From Myxococcus stipitatus (GTDB lineage: Bacteria > Myxococcota > Myxococcia > Myxococcales > Myxococcaceae): a DNA stretch of 64,000 nt. Below are positions 56,252 through 64,000 of this stretch, piece by piece. The first letter of the stretch is position 1, and each line of letters opens with the position of its first letter. Position numbers and translations under genes: made by a program. Location of the stretch: positions 620,001-684,000 of the forward strand of contig NZ_CP147913.1 of assembly GCF_037414475.1 (NCBI RefSeq), given 5' to 3'. The notes beneath the pieces were generated by a model. It was not told the DNA's origin. It ran no database searches and worked only from the letters and a program-made list of their open reading frames with translations.

Positions 56252-57721
56252 TCAGCCCTGCGCGGGCGCCACCTTCCACGTGGTGCCACCAGGCGTGTCC
56301 ATGATTTCCACGCCCTTCTCTTTCAGCGTGGTCCTGACGCGGTCCGCCGCGGCGAAGTCCTTCGCGGCCCGGGCGGCCGTCCGCTCGCCCAGCAACCGCT
56401 CCACCTCCGCCACGTCGATGCCCCGCTCACGCACCGCGCGCTCACGGCGGCGCAGGAGCCACGCCCCCGGCTCGTCCTCGAACAGGCCCAGCACGCCGGA
56501 CACCTTGCGCACGTCTTCGCGCAGCGCGAGGAGCGTGCGGCCCACGAGCGCCTTGTCCTTCACGGGGGGCTTGTCGGTCAGCTCGTTCATCAACCCGAAC
56601 AGACCGGACAGCGCGCCCAGGCCGCCCGCGCTGTTGAAGTCGTCGTCCATGGCGCACTCGAACTCGCCGAGGAAACGGTGCGGCTCTCCATGGACCGGGC
56701 CCGTGCCGAAGTCCTTGCCCGTCAGCCGCTCGTCCACCTTGCGCAGCGTCTCGTAGAAGTACTCCATGCGCGCTTCCGCATCGGACAGCGCCTTGTCGGA
56801 GAAGCTCAGAGGGTGACGGTAGTGCGTGGACAGGAAGAAGAAGCGCAGGGCCTCCGCGTCGACCTTCTCCAGCGCGTCGCGCAGGCGCACCACGTTGCCC
56901 AGCGACTTGGACATCTTCGCGCCTTCGAGGTCCAGGAAGCCGCAGTGCATCCAATACTTCGCGAACTCCTTGCCGTGCGCGGACTCGCTCTGGGCGATTT
57001 CGTTCTCGTGGTGGGGGAAGATGAGGTCCAGCGCACCACCGTGGATGTCGAAGGTCTCACCCAGGTACTTCTCGCTCATCGCGGAGCACTCGATGTGCCA
57101 GCCCGGACGCCCCAAGCCCCAGGGGCTCTCCCATGAGGGCTCGCCCGGCTTGGCCGCCTTCCACAACGCGAAGTCGAGCGGCTCGCGCTTCTGGTCGCCG
57201 GGCTGCACGCGCTCGCCGACGGACAGGTCCTCCAGGTTGCGCTTGGACAACTTCGCGTAGTCCTTGTCCGCGCGAACGGAGAAGTACACGTCGCCTTGGG
57301 ACTCGTACGCGAAGCCCTTGTCCACCAGCGTCTGGATGATGCGGACGATTTCGGGGAGGTGCTCGCTCACCTTCGGCGCGACGTCCGGCTCCACCATGTG
57401 GAGCGCCTTCGCGTCCTCACGGAAGTACTCGACGTAGCGCGCCGCCAGCGCAACGGGGGCCTCGCCCGTCTCGTGCGCGGCCTTGATGATTTTGTCGTCC
57501 ACGTCCGTGAAGTTCCGGACATAACGGACCGTGTAGCCCCGGTACCGGAGGTAGCGGACCACCACGTCGAAGGACGTGAAGGTGCGAGCGTTCCCGATAT
57601 GAATGTAGCTGTAGACAGTGGGACCACAGACGTAGACCCCCAGACAGCCCGGGACAGCGGGCTCCAGCAGCTCCTTCTGCATGGACATCGTGTTGAAGAG
57701 CCGGATGGGTGCGGGAGTCAC
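56252..57721 (-). CDS. cysS: Cysteinyl-tRNA synthetase
   Basis: This 489-residue class I aminoacyl-tRNA synthetase has the HIGH-type motif YIHIGNA, the zinc-binding cysteine in VYVCGPTVY, HIECSAMS and the KMSKS loop (AKMSKSLGN). A helical anticodon-binding domain follows. The GTG start has GAGGA nine bases upstream. The length is normal. Confidence 0.97.
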   Translation of the reverse strand: MTPAPIRLFNTMSMQKELLEPAVPGCLGVYVCGPTVYSYIHIGNARTFTSFDVVVRYLRYRGYTVRYVRNFTDVDDKIIKAAHETGEAPVALAARYVEYFREDAKALHMVEPDVAPKVSEHLPEIVRIIQTLVDKGFAYESQGDVYFSVRADKDYAKLSKRNLEDLSVGERVQPGDQKREPLDFALWKAAKPGEPSWESPWGLGRPGWHIECSAMSEKYLGETFDIHGGALDLIFPHHENEIAQSESAHGKEFAKYWMHCGFLDLEGAKMSKSLGNVVRLRDALEKVDAEALRFFFLSTHYRHPLSFSDKALSDAEARMEYFYETLRKVDERLTGKDFGTGPVHGEPHRFLGEFECAMDDDFNSAGGLGALSGLFGLMNELTDKPPVKDKALVGRTLLALREDVRKVSGVLGLFEDEPGAWLLRRRERAVRERGIDVAEVERLLGERTAARAAKDFAAADRVRTTLKEKGVEIMDTPGGTTWKVAPAQG

Positions 57722-57870
57722 TTGCGCTGTTCCTCGTGGGGGTCCGTCATTGTGTGTGTGGCCGCTACTCTAGATTCCCGGTCCTGAAACAGGCCAGCAT
57801 TCACACGGCCCTGGACAACTTCGAACGGCCCCGGCCTGAGAACCTTCCAGCCGGTCCTCAATCAGCGAGA

Positions 57871-59559
57871 ATGGTGTTCATGGCTCCACCGAATCCCAAG
57901 CGCCCGCCCCGCCCTCCCCGTCCACCGGGTACGCAGGCGCCGAAGGACTCCGACGTGGAGCTGCCCTTCGACGACGATGAGGTGGCGCCCCTCCAGGCCG
58001 ACGACCCACGCCCCCAGCGTGTGCCCCAGTTTCCAGCGGGCTCGCGCAAGCCGACGCGACAGGGCGGAGGCAAGGGACGTGAACGGGGCGACCGCGAACT
58101 GTCTTCCAAATTCGACTGGGGCCGCGAGTACTCGAACCCCGGTCATCCCCCCGCGTTCCTGTACGTCGAGCGAGGCCCCGGCGCCGGCCAGCTCGTTCCG
58201 GTCCAGCCAGGGACCCTGGTCCTCGGGCGGTCGTCCTCATCGGACCTGCGCCTTCAGCACCCCTCCATCAGCCGCCGCCACGCGCAGGTCACCCGGAAGG
58301 GCGACCAGATCTTCCTGAAGGACCTGGGCAGCCAGAACGGCACCTTCATCAATCGCAATCGAGTGACAGATGAAGTCGAGGTGATGTCAGGCGACGAAAT
58401 CACCCTGGGCAACGCGATGATGCGGTTGCGAGGCCCCGGTGGGACCCCCGCCGCGGGACTCCCCGCCTTCGTTGGCGACGTGGCGCCGCCGTCCCCTCGC
58501 AAGCGCGGACTGAGTCCCCTGGGAGTGGGGCTCGTCGCCGCGGGACTCGGCTCCACCGTGGCGGCCTTGTTCACCGTGCTGGCGGTCGGATTGAGCTCGA
58601 ATCGCGGCACGCCCACCGACGAGGCTCCTCGCACGGCGCGCCCGCCCTCCTCGACTCCGGCCTCCACGACGACCCCGACGGACACTGAGCGCCCGCTCCT
58701 CGTGGACACGGGCGACACGCGCCCCACCGAAGCAGCCCGCCCCGAAGCACCCCGTGCCCCCCGCGAGGCCCCCGCGCCGACGCCCCCGGGGCTCAGCGCG
58801 CGTGACATCGCGTCGGGCTCCAAACGGGTACCGGCGCAGACAAGCGCCACGACCTCGGGCACGGGACTCAGCGCTCGCGACATCGCCTCCGGCTCGAATG
58901 CGGGGCGGACCACGACCGCGGCTGAAGAGACGGCCCCCGCGGACACCCCGGGCAAGGAGCCAGCTGTTCGCGACCTTTCGGCGGGCGCGACGCGAGCAGC
59001 ACCTCGCGTGGCTCCCACGGTGAGCGCCCAGAGTGTCGCCAAGGGAGAGGTGGCCGCGTTCCCGGACCCCGCATCGGACGATGAAGCCACGGCTGTCGCG
59101 AAGAGCGGCGCAAGTGCGAGGACCCGTGCGCCCCGGCCAACGGGCCCCGCGACGGAGCCAGAGGTCCTGCGGCTCTATGAAGCCGACGACCTCCCCGCCG
59201 CGATGGACCTCGCGAAGGCGGGCAGATTCAACACCCTGCACACGCAGCTGTCCCGCTTCGACTCCGCCCGGAGCGAGGCGACCAAGGCGCTCGAGAAGGG
59301 CGACACGGCCCGCGCCATCTCCCAGCTCACCGTCGCGGTTCGCATCGACCAGGAGCTCGCGAAGGGCTGGAGCCGGCAGGGTCCCCAGCTCCGCAAGCAA
59401 CTCTCCACCCTCTACGTCCGGATGGGCGTGGAGCACGCGAAGGCCCAGAACCCGGACGCGGCTCGCGAGGCCTACGAACAAGCCCTCAAGCATGATGCCG
59501 GAAACCGGGCGGCCACCGAGGGACTCAGGCGCCTTGAAAGCGCCGCAGCAGCCCCTTGA
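57871..59559 (+). CDS. FHA-domain protein with TPR-like C-terminus
   Basis: This 562-residue protein has a Pro-rich disordered start and an FHA phosphothreonine-binding domain at about 98-175 (LVLGRSSSSDLRL, SISRRHAQV, GSQNGTFIN). One membrane helix follows (about residues 215-237), then a Thr/Ala/Pro-rich linker with two exact copies of GLSARDIASGS and a degenerate third, and a TPR-like helical domain (about 485-560). The FHA side should face the cytoplasm and the TPR side the periplasm. It may start nine bases later. It fits the FHA/Ser-Thr kinase signalling common in myxobacteria. Confidence 0.85.
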   Translation: MVFMAPPNPKRPPRPPRPPGTQAPKDSDVELPFDDDEVAPLQADDPRPQRVPQFPAGSRKPTRQGGGKGRERGDRELSSKFDWGREYSNPGHPPAFLYVERGPGAGQLVPVQPGTLVLGRSSSSDLRLQHPSISRRHAQVTRKGDQIFLKDLGSQNGTFINRNRVTDEVEVMSGDEITLGNAMMRLRGPGGTPAAGLPAFVGDVAPPSPRKRGLSPLGVGLVAAGLGSTVAALFTVLAVGLSSNRGTPTDEAPRTARPPSSTPASTTTPTDTERPLLVDTGDTRPTEAARPEAPRAPREAPAPTPPGLSARDIASGSKRVPAQTSATTSGTGLSARDIASGSNAGRTTTAAEETAPADTPGKEPAVRDLSAGATRAAPRVAPTVSAQSVAKGEVAAFPDPASDDEATAVAKSGASARTRAPRPTGPATEPEVLRLYEADDLPAAMDLAKAGRFNTLHTQLSRFDSARSEATKALEKGDTARAISQLTVAVRIDQELAKGWSRQGPQLRKQLSTLYVRMGVEHAKAQNPDAAREAYEQALKHDAGNRAATEGLRRLESAAAAP

Positions 59560-60184
59560 TGAGCAGCACGGCGTTGAGCAGGGCAAAGGCCAGCAACGCA
59601 AGCGACACCAGCACCAGGCCCCGGTCCTCGCGCGGCCGCTCGCCTTCGACGAGCAGCCACACCTTCCCGTCGTGGGGCTGGAGTTCGCCCATGCCCCGCA
59701 GCAAGACGAGCGCATCCCGATAGCGCGGCGCATCGTCCTCCGCGAGCAGCCGGCCTCGAACGGCGAAGGGCCGCGGATCAGGAGGAGGCGGCGGCCGACC
59801 CCGCACCCAATCCTCCCCGGGCAGCGCGGACCGCCGCACGACGAACGGCGACTCACGCAGGCCCACGAGGACGAACAGGCCCGAGCCCTCCTGCTCGTAC
59901 GCGCCCCGCGCCGTGGGGACGCCATGCACCTGCGCATAGCGATTGGAAGCCAGCGCATCGAAGCGGTACTCCCCCTCCACGCCCAGCGTCAGCGGCACGG
60001 TGGAAGAGAAGAAGTACGCCAGGTCCCGCCGCTGCATCAGCAGGAGCGACAGACTCACCGCGATGGCCATCACCGAGGCGAGCGGACGGACACCCAGCCG
60101 CCTCCGGGCGAGCCGCGACTCCAGTTCGGCGATGCGCAAGTCGCGCTCCACCTGGGCCGATGATGAGGGGGACGGCTCGGTCAT
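59525..60184 (-). CDS. Hypothetical two-helix membrane protein
   Basis: This 219-residue protein has a short cytoplasmic N-terminus with a coiled-coil-like stretch, a membrane helix at about 33-50, a large periplasmic part with a Pro-rich loop, and a second helix at about 185-207. No family was recognised. It overlaps the 3' end of the convergent FHA gene by 35 bases. It follows cdnL on the same strand, but a terminator separates them. Confidence 0.78.
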   Translation of the reverse strand: MTEPSPSSSAQVERDLRIAELESRLARRRLGVRPLASVMAIAVSLSLLLMQRRDLAYFFSSTVPLTLGVEGEYRFDALASNRYAQVHGVPTARGAYEQEGSGLFVLVGLRESPFVVRRSALPGEDWVRGRPPPPPDPRPFAVRGRLLAEDDAPRYRDALVLLRGMGELQPHDGKVWLLVEGERPREDRGLVLVSLALLAFALLNAVLLIKGLLRRFQGA

Positions 60185-60187
60185 GAC

Positions 60188-60231
60188 GCGGAAAGACGAA
60201 ACCCCGAGCTCCCTTCGTGGGAACCCGGGGT
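60188..60231 (-). terminator. Terminator after cdnL
   Basis: On the minus strand, ACCCCG...TTCCC pairs with GGGA...CGGGGT (60201-60231), followed by TTTCGTCTTTCC. It lies about 30 bases after the cdnL stop and overlaps the leader of the next gene. Confidence 0.6.
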
Positions 60232-60259
60232 GAAAGTCTCGGACCTCCGCTCGCCCACG

Positions 60260-60754
60260 TCAGGCGAGGTTGAAGATCTTCTTCAGGTCCGACTCGATCT
60301 CTTCCTCGGAGCAGTCCTTCGCGAGCGACAGTTCCTTGATCAGCAGCGAGCGCGCCGTATCGAGCATCTTGCGCTCACCGAAGGACAGATCCTTGTCGCC
60401 CTTCAGGAGGTACAGATCACGCAGCACCTCGGCGATCTCGAAGACGGAGCCCGTCTTGATCTTCTCCATGTACTCCCGGTACCGACGGTTCCAGGTGGTG
60501 GAGTCAACCGAGATGTCCTTCTCCCGGAGGATGGAATAGACCTGCTTCACATCCTCTTCGCTGATGATCTCCCGGAGGCCGACCGACCCGACCTTGTTGA
60601 TCGGGATCATGATCCGCATCCCGTTCTCCAGGATGCGCAGCACGTAGAACGACTGGCGCTGCCCGGCCACCTCGGTGTGCTCGATACCCATCACCTCACC
60701 GACGCCCTGGCCTGGATAAACCGCCTTGTCACCAGTCTTGAAGCTGGTCTGCAC
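60260..60754 (-). CDS. cdnL: CdnL, CarD-family RNA polymerase-binding factor
   Basis: This 164-residue transcription factor binds the RNA polymerase beta subunit through an N-terminal Tudor-like domain (about 1-65, with DKAVYPGQGVGEV) and contacts promoter DNA through a helical C-terminal domain. In M. xanthus CdnL is essential and stimulates rRNA and other housekeeping promoters (family knowledge). The GTG start at 60754 is fixed by AAGGAGG six bases upstream, and the length equals that of the M. xanthus protein. It is divergent from comEC. Confidence 0.97.
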   Translation of the reverse strand: MQTSFKTGDKAVYPGQGVGEVMGIEHTEVAGQRQSFYVLRILENGMRIMIPINKVGSVGLREIISEEDVKQVYSILREKDISVDSTTWNRRYREYMEKIKTGSVFEIAEVLRDLYLLKGDKDLSFGERKMLDTARSLLIKELSLAKDCSEEEIESDLKKIFNLA

Positions 60755-60945
60755 TAACTGCCTCCTTGAAAGACTCGCTCCCGGCCTTCCATCAACAAGC
60801 CGGGCACAACTACCACAAACCACATCCACGGGCAACGATATCGCCTTGACCACCCAGAACGCATCCGACTACGTTGTCGGTTTTCGTACGCGACAACGCT
60901 CAGTGTGCGAGTCGGCGTGACGGACGGTGTTGGGCGGGGTGGTCG

Positions 60946-63408
60946 GTGGATCGTTACGCGTGGCGCGACCTGGGGACGCGTCCCCTCTTCTTTCCCTCGT
61001 TGAGCTTGCTGCTGGGCGCTCTCTGGGCACCAAGAACGGACGCCTCCGCGGAGCTATTTCTGGTCTGCGGGGTTTTCCTAGGACTGGTCGCTCTAGCGCT
61101 CGCCCGGTTGCCTGGTGCTCATCTGGCGGTGCTGGCGGCCCTTGGGTTGGCGGGCATCGGACTGGCGCGGTGGGAGGCTCGGACCGAGGTGCCCGCCGCG
61201 CTCCTCCGTGGTGGCGACGCCGTGCTGGAGGGCGAGGCGGAGCGGGTGGACCTGTTCGAAGGGTCCCTGCGCGTGAGGCTCGCGGTGGCACGAGCGGGGG
61301 CTTCAGACACGGCGCTCGAGAGCGCGCGCTTCAAGGTGAGCCTGACGCTGCGGGGCTCCTCCCCCGCACCGCTGCTGCCAGGTCAGCGCCTTCGCGCCAC
61401 GGTTCGACTGGCTCCGGATGCCCCGGCGTCCAATCCGGGAGAGAAGGACTTCTCGTCGGCCCGGCGAAGACAAGGCGTGGCGTTCCTGGCGACGGGGGAT
61501 GCGGAGGCGGTGCTGGTGTTGTCTCGGGCGCCTGGGTGGCGATGGGAGCTGGAGGACACACGCGAGCGATTGGCCGAGGCCACCCACCGGCTGGCCCCTT
61601 CTCGCGACGCGGCGGCGCTCTTCCTGACGTTGGCCGCGGGCCGGCGCGCGGAGCTGGACGCGACCTGGGAAGAAGCCTTCTCGAAGGCGGGCCTCGCCCA
61701 TGTCTTGAGCGTGAGTGGCCTGCACGTCGCGGCCCTGGCGCTGATGACACTCGCGCTGCTGCGCCGTCTGCTGGCGCGCGCGGGAGCCCGGTGGCGGAAG
61801 GTGGATGCTCGACGGGTGGCGGCGCCCGCCGCGGTGCCCTTCGTCTGGGCCTACGTGTTGTTCACCGGAAACCAGCCTCCGGCCGTGCGCTCGGCGGTGA
61901 TGGCCACGGTGGTGCTGCTGGGGTTGGCGTGGTGGAAGCGCGCGGATGGCTTGAATGGCCTCTCAGCGGCGGCGCTGGTGCTGGTGCTGTGGGCGCCCTC
62001 CAGCGTCGAGGACCTGTCCTTGCGGCTGTCGTTCCTCGCGGTGTTCGGGCTGGTGCTGCTCGTGCCCGCGCTGAGACTGGCCCTTCCGCTTTCTCCTCCG
62101 GACCCGGGCGAACAACGGCGATGGGTTCGGCTCTGGGGCAAGGCTCGCGAGTCCGTGGCGCAGACCCTGTGCGCGAGCGCGGCGGCCACGTTGGCGGGGC
62201 TCCCCGTGGTCGCATCGGCGTTCGGACGCGTGAGCCTGGCGGGGCTCATCTCCAACATCATCGCCCTCCCCCTCTGCGGCCTGCTCACGGGCGTGGCCGC
62301 GGGTGGCGCCGCGCTGTTCGTCCTCGCGCCTCCGCTCGCGACTCCCTTGCTGTGGGTGGGAGCCTGGGCCTCGGAGGCACTGTTGTGGCTCACCCGCGTG
62401 TTCGCATCCATGCCGCTGGCCTCGGTGGAGGTGCCATCCCTGGGCGGCTGGTCGGCGCTGTACGCAGTGGGGCTCTTGTCGTGGGCACTGGGCACCGGAC
62501 GGTGGCGACTGGGCGGATGGCTCGCGCCCGTGGCGCTCGTGGCCGCTGTGGTCGTCCCAAGGCTCATGCCCCAGCCGGGGCTGAGTGTCACCTTCCTCTC
62601 CGTGGGCCAAGGCGACGCGGTGGTGCTGAGCTCCCGCGGACAGCATGCCCTCGTGGATGGAGGAGGCGCCCCGAATGGCGCGGACACGGGGAAGCGCTTC
62701 GTGCTGCCCTATCTGCGGCACCAGGGCATCACGCACCTGGAGCTCGCGGTGTTGTCCCATCCACACCCGGACCATGCGCTGGGGCTGGTGTCCACGCTGG
62801 GCAGCATTCCCACGGCGCGCCTGTGGCTGCCAGCGGGAGACGAGGGAGGTCCGCTGTCACGCCAGGTGGTCGCCGCCGCGCGCGACGCGCGAGTCGAGGA
62901 GGTCGAGGCGGGCCATCCCTCGCTGAACCTGGGGGAAGCCACGCTGGAGGTGTTGGGCCCCCCCGAGGCCACGGAGCGTGAGCTGCTGGAAGGTGTGAAT
63001 GACCGCAGCGTGGTGCTGAGGGTCCGTCATGGCGACGTCACCATCCTCTTGCCCGGGGACGTGGAGCATGACGCGGAGGAGCTGCTCGTGGGCACGGTCG
63101 GCCCGGTGACGGTGATGAAGGCTCCGCACCATGGCTCGCGAACCTCGTCCACCCAGGCGTTGCTGGAGCGGGTCCGTCCACGACACGTGGTCTTCTGCGT
63201 CGGCCGGCGCAACCGCTTCGGCTTTCCACACCCCGAGGTGGAGGCGCGCTACCGAGCCTTGGGCAGCGAGTGTTGGAGGACGGACATCGACGGCGCGGTC
63301 ACCGTGGAGAGTGATGGCCGGGATGTCCGGCTGGTCCCCCACCTGACGCGCGAGCCCCTCTCGGAGGAGGCCCGACTTGCCGAGGATGTGCGGCATTCCC
63401 ATCGTTGA
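60946..63408 (+). CDS. comEC: ComEC/Rec2 DNA uptake channel
   Basis: This polytopic inner-membrane protein of about 820 residues moves single-stranded DNA into the cytoplasm during transformation. An N-terminal soluble domain (DUF4131-like) is followed by the competence domain (GLAHVLSVSGLHVAALAL and about ten helices) and a C-terminal metallo-beta-lactamase-like domain. That domain has LSHPHPDHALG, LPGDVEHDAEE and APHHGSRTS. The zinc motif reads HxHxDH and is intact. The GTG start at 60946 is preferred, with GGGGTGG upstream; earlier in-frame starts lie in the divergent promoter region. Confidence 0.94.
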   Translation: MDRYAWRDLGTRPLFFPSLSLLLGALWAPRTDASAELFLVCGVFLGLVALALARLPGAHLAVLAALGLAGIGLARWEARTEVPAALLRGGDAVLEGEAERVDLFEGSLRVRLAVARAGASDTALESARFKVSLTLRGSSPAPLLPGQRLRATVRLAPDAPASNPGEKDFSSARRRQGVAFLATGDAEAVLVLSRAPGWRWELEDTRERLAEATHRLAPSRDAAALFLTLAAGRRAELDATWEEAFSKAGLAHVLSVSGLHVAALALMTLALLRRLLARAGARWRKVDARRVAAPAAVPFVWAYVLFTGNQPPAVRSAVMATVVLLGLAWWKRADGLNGLSAAALVLVLWAPSSVEDLSLRLSFLAVFGLVLLVPALRLALPLSPPDPGEQRRWVRLWGKARESVAQTLCASAAATLAGLPVVASAFGRVSLAGLISNIIALPLCGLLTGVAAGGAALFVLAPPLATPLLWVGAWASEALLWLTRVFASMPLASVEVPSLGGWSALYAVGLLSWALGTGRWRLGGWLAPVALVAAVVVPRLMPQPGLSVTFLSVGQGDAVVLSSRGQHALVDGGGAPNGADTGKRFVLPYLRHQGITHLELAVLSHPHPDHALGLVSTLGSIPTARLWLPAGDEGGPLSRQVVAAARDARVEEVEAGHPSLNLGEATLEVLGPPEATERELLEGVNDRSVVLRVRHGDVTILLPGDVEHDAEELLVGTVGPVTVMKAPHHGSRTSSTQALLERVRPRHVVFCVGRRNRFGFPHPEVEARYRALGSECWRTDIDGAVTVESDGRDVRLVPHLTREPLSEEARLAEDVRHSHR

Positions 63409-63412
63409 GCCG

Positions 63413-63667
63413 ATGAATCCCGAGAACATCGACCTGCGACAGCTCACCGCGGACCTGAAGGACGCGCTCGGCCCTGGCGAGCCCGTGGGCTACCTGCGCG
63501 GCAAGTCGCTCATGCGCGACCTGCTCGTGGACATGAAGGGCTTCTCACAACAAGAGGCCGAGGAGCTCATCGACACGCTGGAGCTCCAGGGCTTCCTCCG
63601 CTTCCTCGGGGACCCGGCGGAGCGCTCCGTGGCGGATGCGCAGTGGTCCATCACTCCGCACGGTTGA
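63413..63667 (+). CDS. Hypothetical small protein
   Basis: This 84-residue soluble helical protein (MNPENIDLRQLTADLKDAL) has a middle part, GFSQQEAEELIDTLELQGFLRF, resembling a small winged-helix or helical bundle without a clear family. It starts five bases after comEC ends, so it is probably translated from the same mRNA. A Met nine codons earlier lies inside comEC and is less likely. Confidence 0.7.
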   Translation: MNPENIDLRQLTADLKDALGPGEPVGYLRGKSLMRDLLVDMKGFSQQEAEELIDTLELQGFLRFLGDPAERSVADAQWSITPHG

Positions 63668-63677
63668 GCGCGAGCGC

Positions 63678-64000
63678 CTACTGGAAGGTCAGCCACGCGA
63701 AACGAGGCAGCGCGTGGAAGTCGCCCACGAAGAGCGGTGAGAAGGCCTGCCCCTCCACCGTGCGGCGTCCGTGGTGCTCCAGGCGGTAGAGATTGAAGCG
63801 CCAGCGGTCCCCGGGCCTGGGCGGAATGTGGGGCACCTCCGAGAGGCGCGCGAACGGAATGCGCATCTCCACGGACCACCCTTCGTCCGTGTCGGAGGCG
63901 TCATCGAGCGTGCCTCGTACCTTCACCGCCGACTTCATCCCCGAGTCCCACGACACATCCATCCCCTGCCGGCGTCCGACGAAGGACGCATCGAAGTTGA
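63678..64000 (-). CDS. Carbohydrate-binding family 9-like protein, C-terminal fragment
   Basis: About 107 residues are visible; the gene begins beyond the window. Its pattern (VSWDSGMKSAVKVRGTLDD, then GWSVEMRIPFARL and PGDRWRFNLYRLE) matches the CBM9-like, DOMON-type fold found in secreted proteins that bind sugars or haem. It ends ten bases from the convergent small gene. The start and any signal peptide cannot be seen. Confidence 0.8.
   Translation of the reverse strand, partial: NFDASFVGRRQGMDVSWDSGMKSAVKVRGTLDDASDTDEGWSVEMRIPFARLSEVPHIPPRPGDRWRFNLYRLEHHGRRTVEGQAFSPLFVGDFHALPRFAWLTFQ

Noticed and set aside
54633..56756. 707-codon open frame spanning the M28 peptidase and cysS
   Set aside because: It crosses two well-supported genes on the other strand and shows no protein family.
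1..64000. CRISPR arrays, tRNA genes, insertion sequences or prophage
   Set aside because: I looked for regularly spaced repeats, tRNA T-loop sequences, transposase motifs and terminal inverted repeats and found none that hold up by eye.

Overview
The window is about 69-70% GC chromosomal DNA from a myxobacterium of the Myxococcus/Corallococcus type (Myxococcota, Cystobacterineae). The evidence is a CdnL protein that matches my recollection of the M. xanthus one, a MYXO-CTERM sorting tail, myxobacterial lipoproteins, strong GC bias at third codon positions, and frequent GTG and TTG starts. Genes are packed tightly on both strands. I found no tRNA, rRNA, CRISPR array, insertion sequence or prophage.

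Layout. 1-2.5 kb: the end of a hypothetical gene, a REC-histidine kinase and two small proteins. 2.5-6.3 kb: a pyruvate dehydrogenase operon, transcribed E1-alpha, E1-beta, E2. 6.4-11.1 kb: a HAD phosphatase, an unknown membrane protein, an organophosphate-type MFS transporter and a Nudix hydrolase. 11.2-17.4 kb: an operon of a surface 5'-nucleotidase-like lipoprotein, a second lipoprotein and a beta-barrel protein. 17.6-20.8 kb: two paralogous 487-residue lipoproteins in tandem, each built from three Cys-rich modules. 20.9-25.2 kb: a MYXO-CTERM metalloprotease, a GspE/PilB ATPase and an ADP-ribosylation/crystallin J1-like protein.

25.4-29.2 kb: a ccsA-hemA-hemC-hemD operon for tetrapyrrole synthesis and cytochrome c maturation. 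29.3-31.7 kb: thioredoxin, an AT-hook/zinc protein behind an AT-rich leader, and a PilZ protein. 31.9-36.4 kb: the cell-shape operon mreC-mreD-mrdA(PBP2)-rodA, divergent from a PpiD/SurA-type foldase. 38.3-41 kb: a GAF-GGDEF protein, Maf, a YggS-type PLP protein and a zinc ribbon. 41.3-44.7 kb: two DUF3108 proteins flanking a DUF4091 protein. 44.8-45.9 kb: a broken chimera of a porin-like gene and the end of a di-haem oxidoreductase gene. 46-47.9 kb: a divergent LysR/NmrA pair. 49.7-57.7 kb: DUF507, uvrC, uvrB, an M28 peptidase and cysS. 57.9-64 kb: an FHA-TPR protein, cdnL, comEC and a CBM9-like fragment.

Most of the window is housekeeping. The parts least explained by known systems are the 11.2-20.8 kb cell-surface block (phosphoesterase lipoprotein, partner lipoprotein, barrel, tandem triple-repeat lipoproteins), the AT-hook/zinc protein with its AT-rich leader, and the porin/oxidoreductase deletion scar. 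All functional links between unnamed genes are inferences from gene order.
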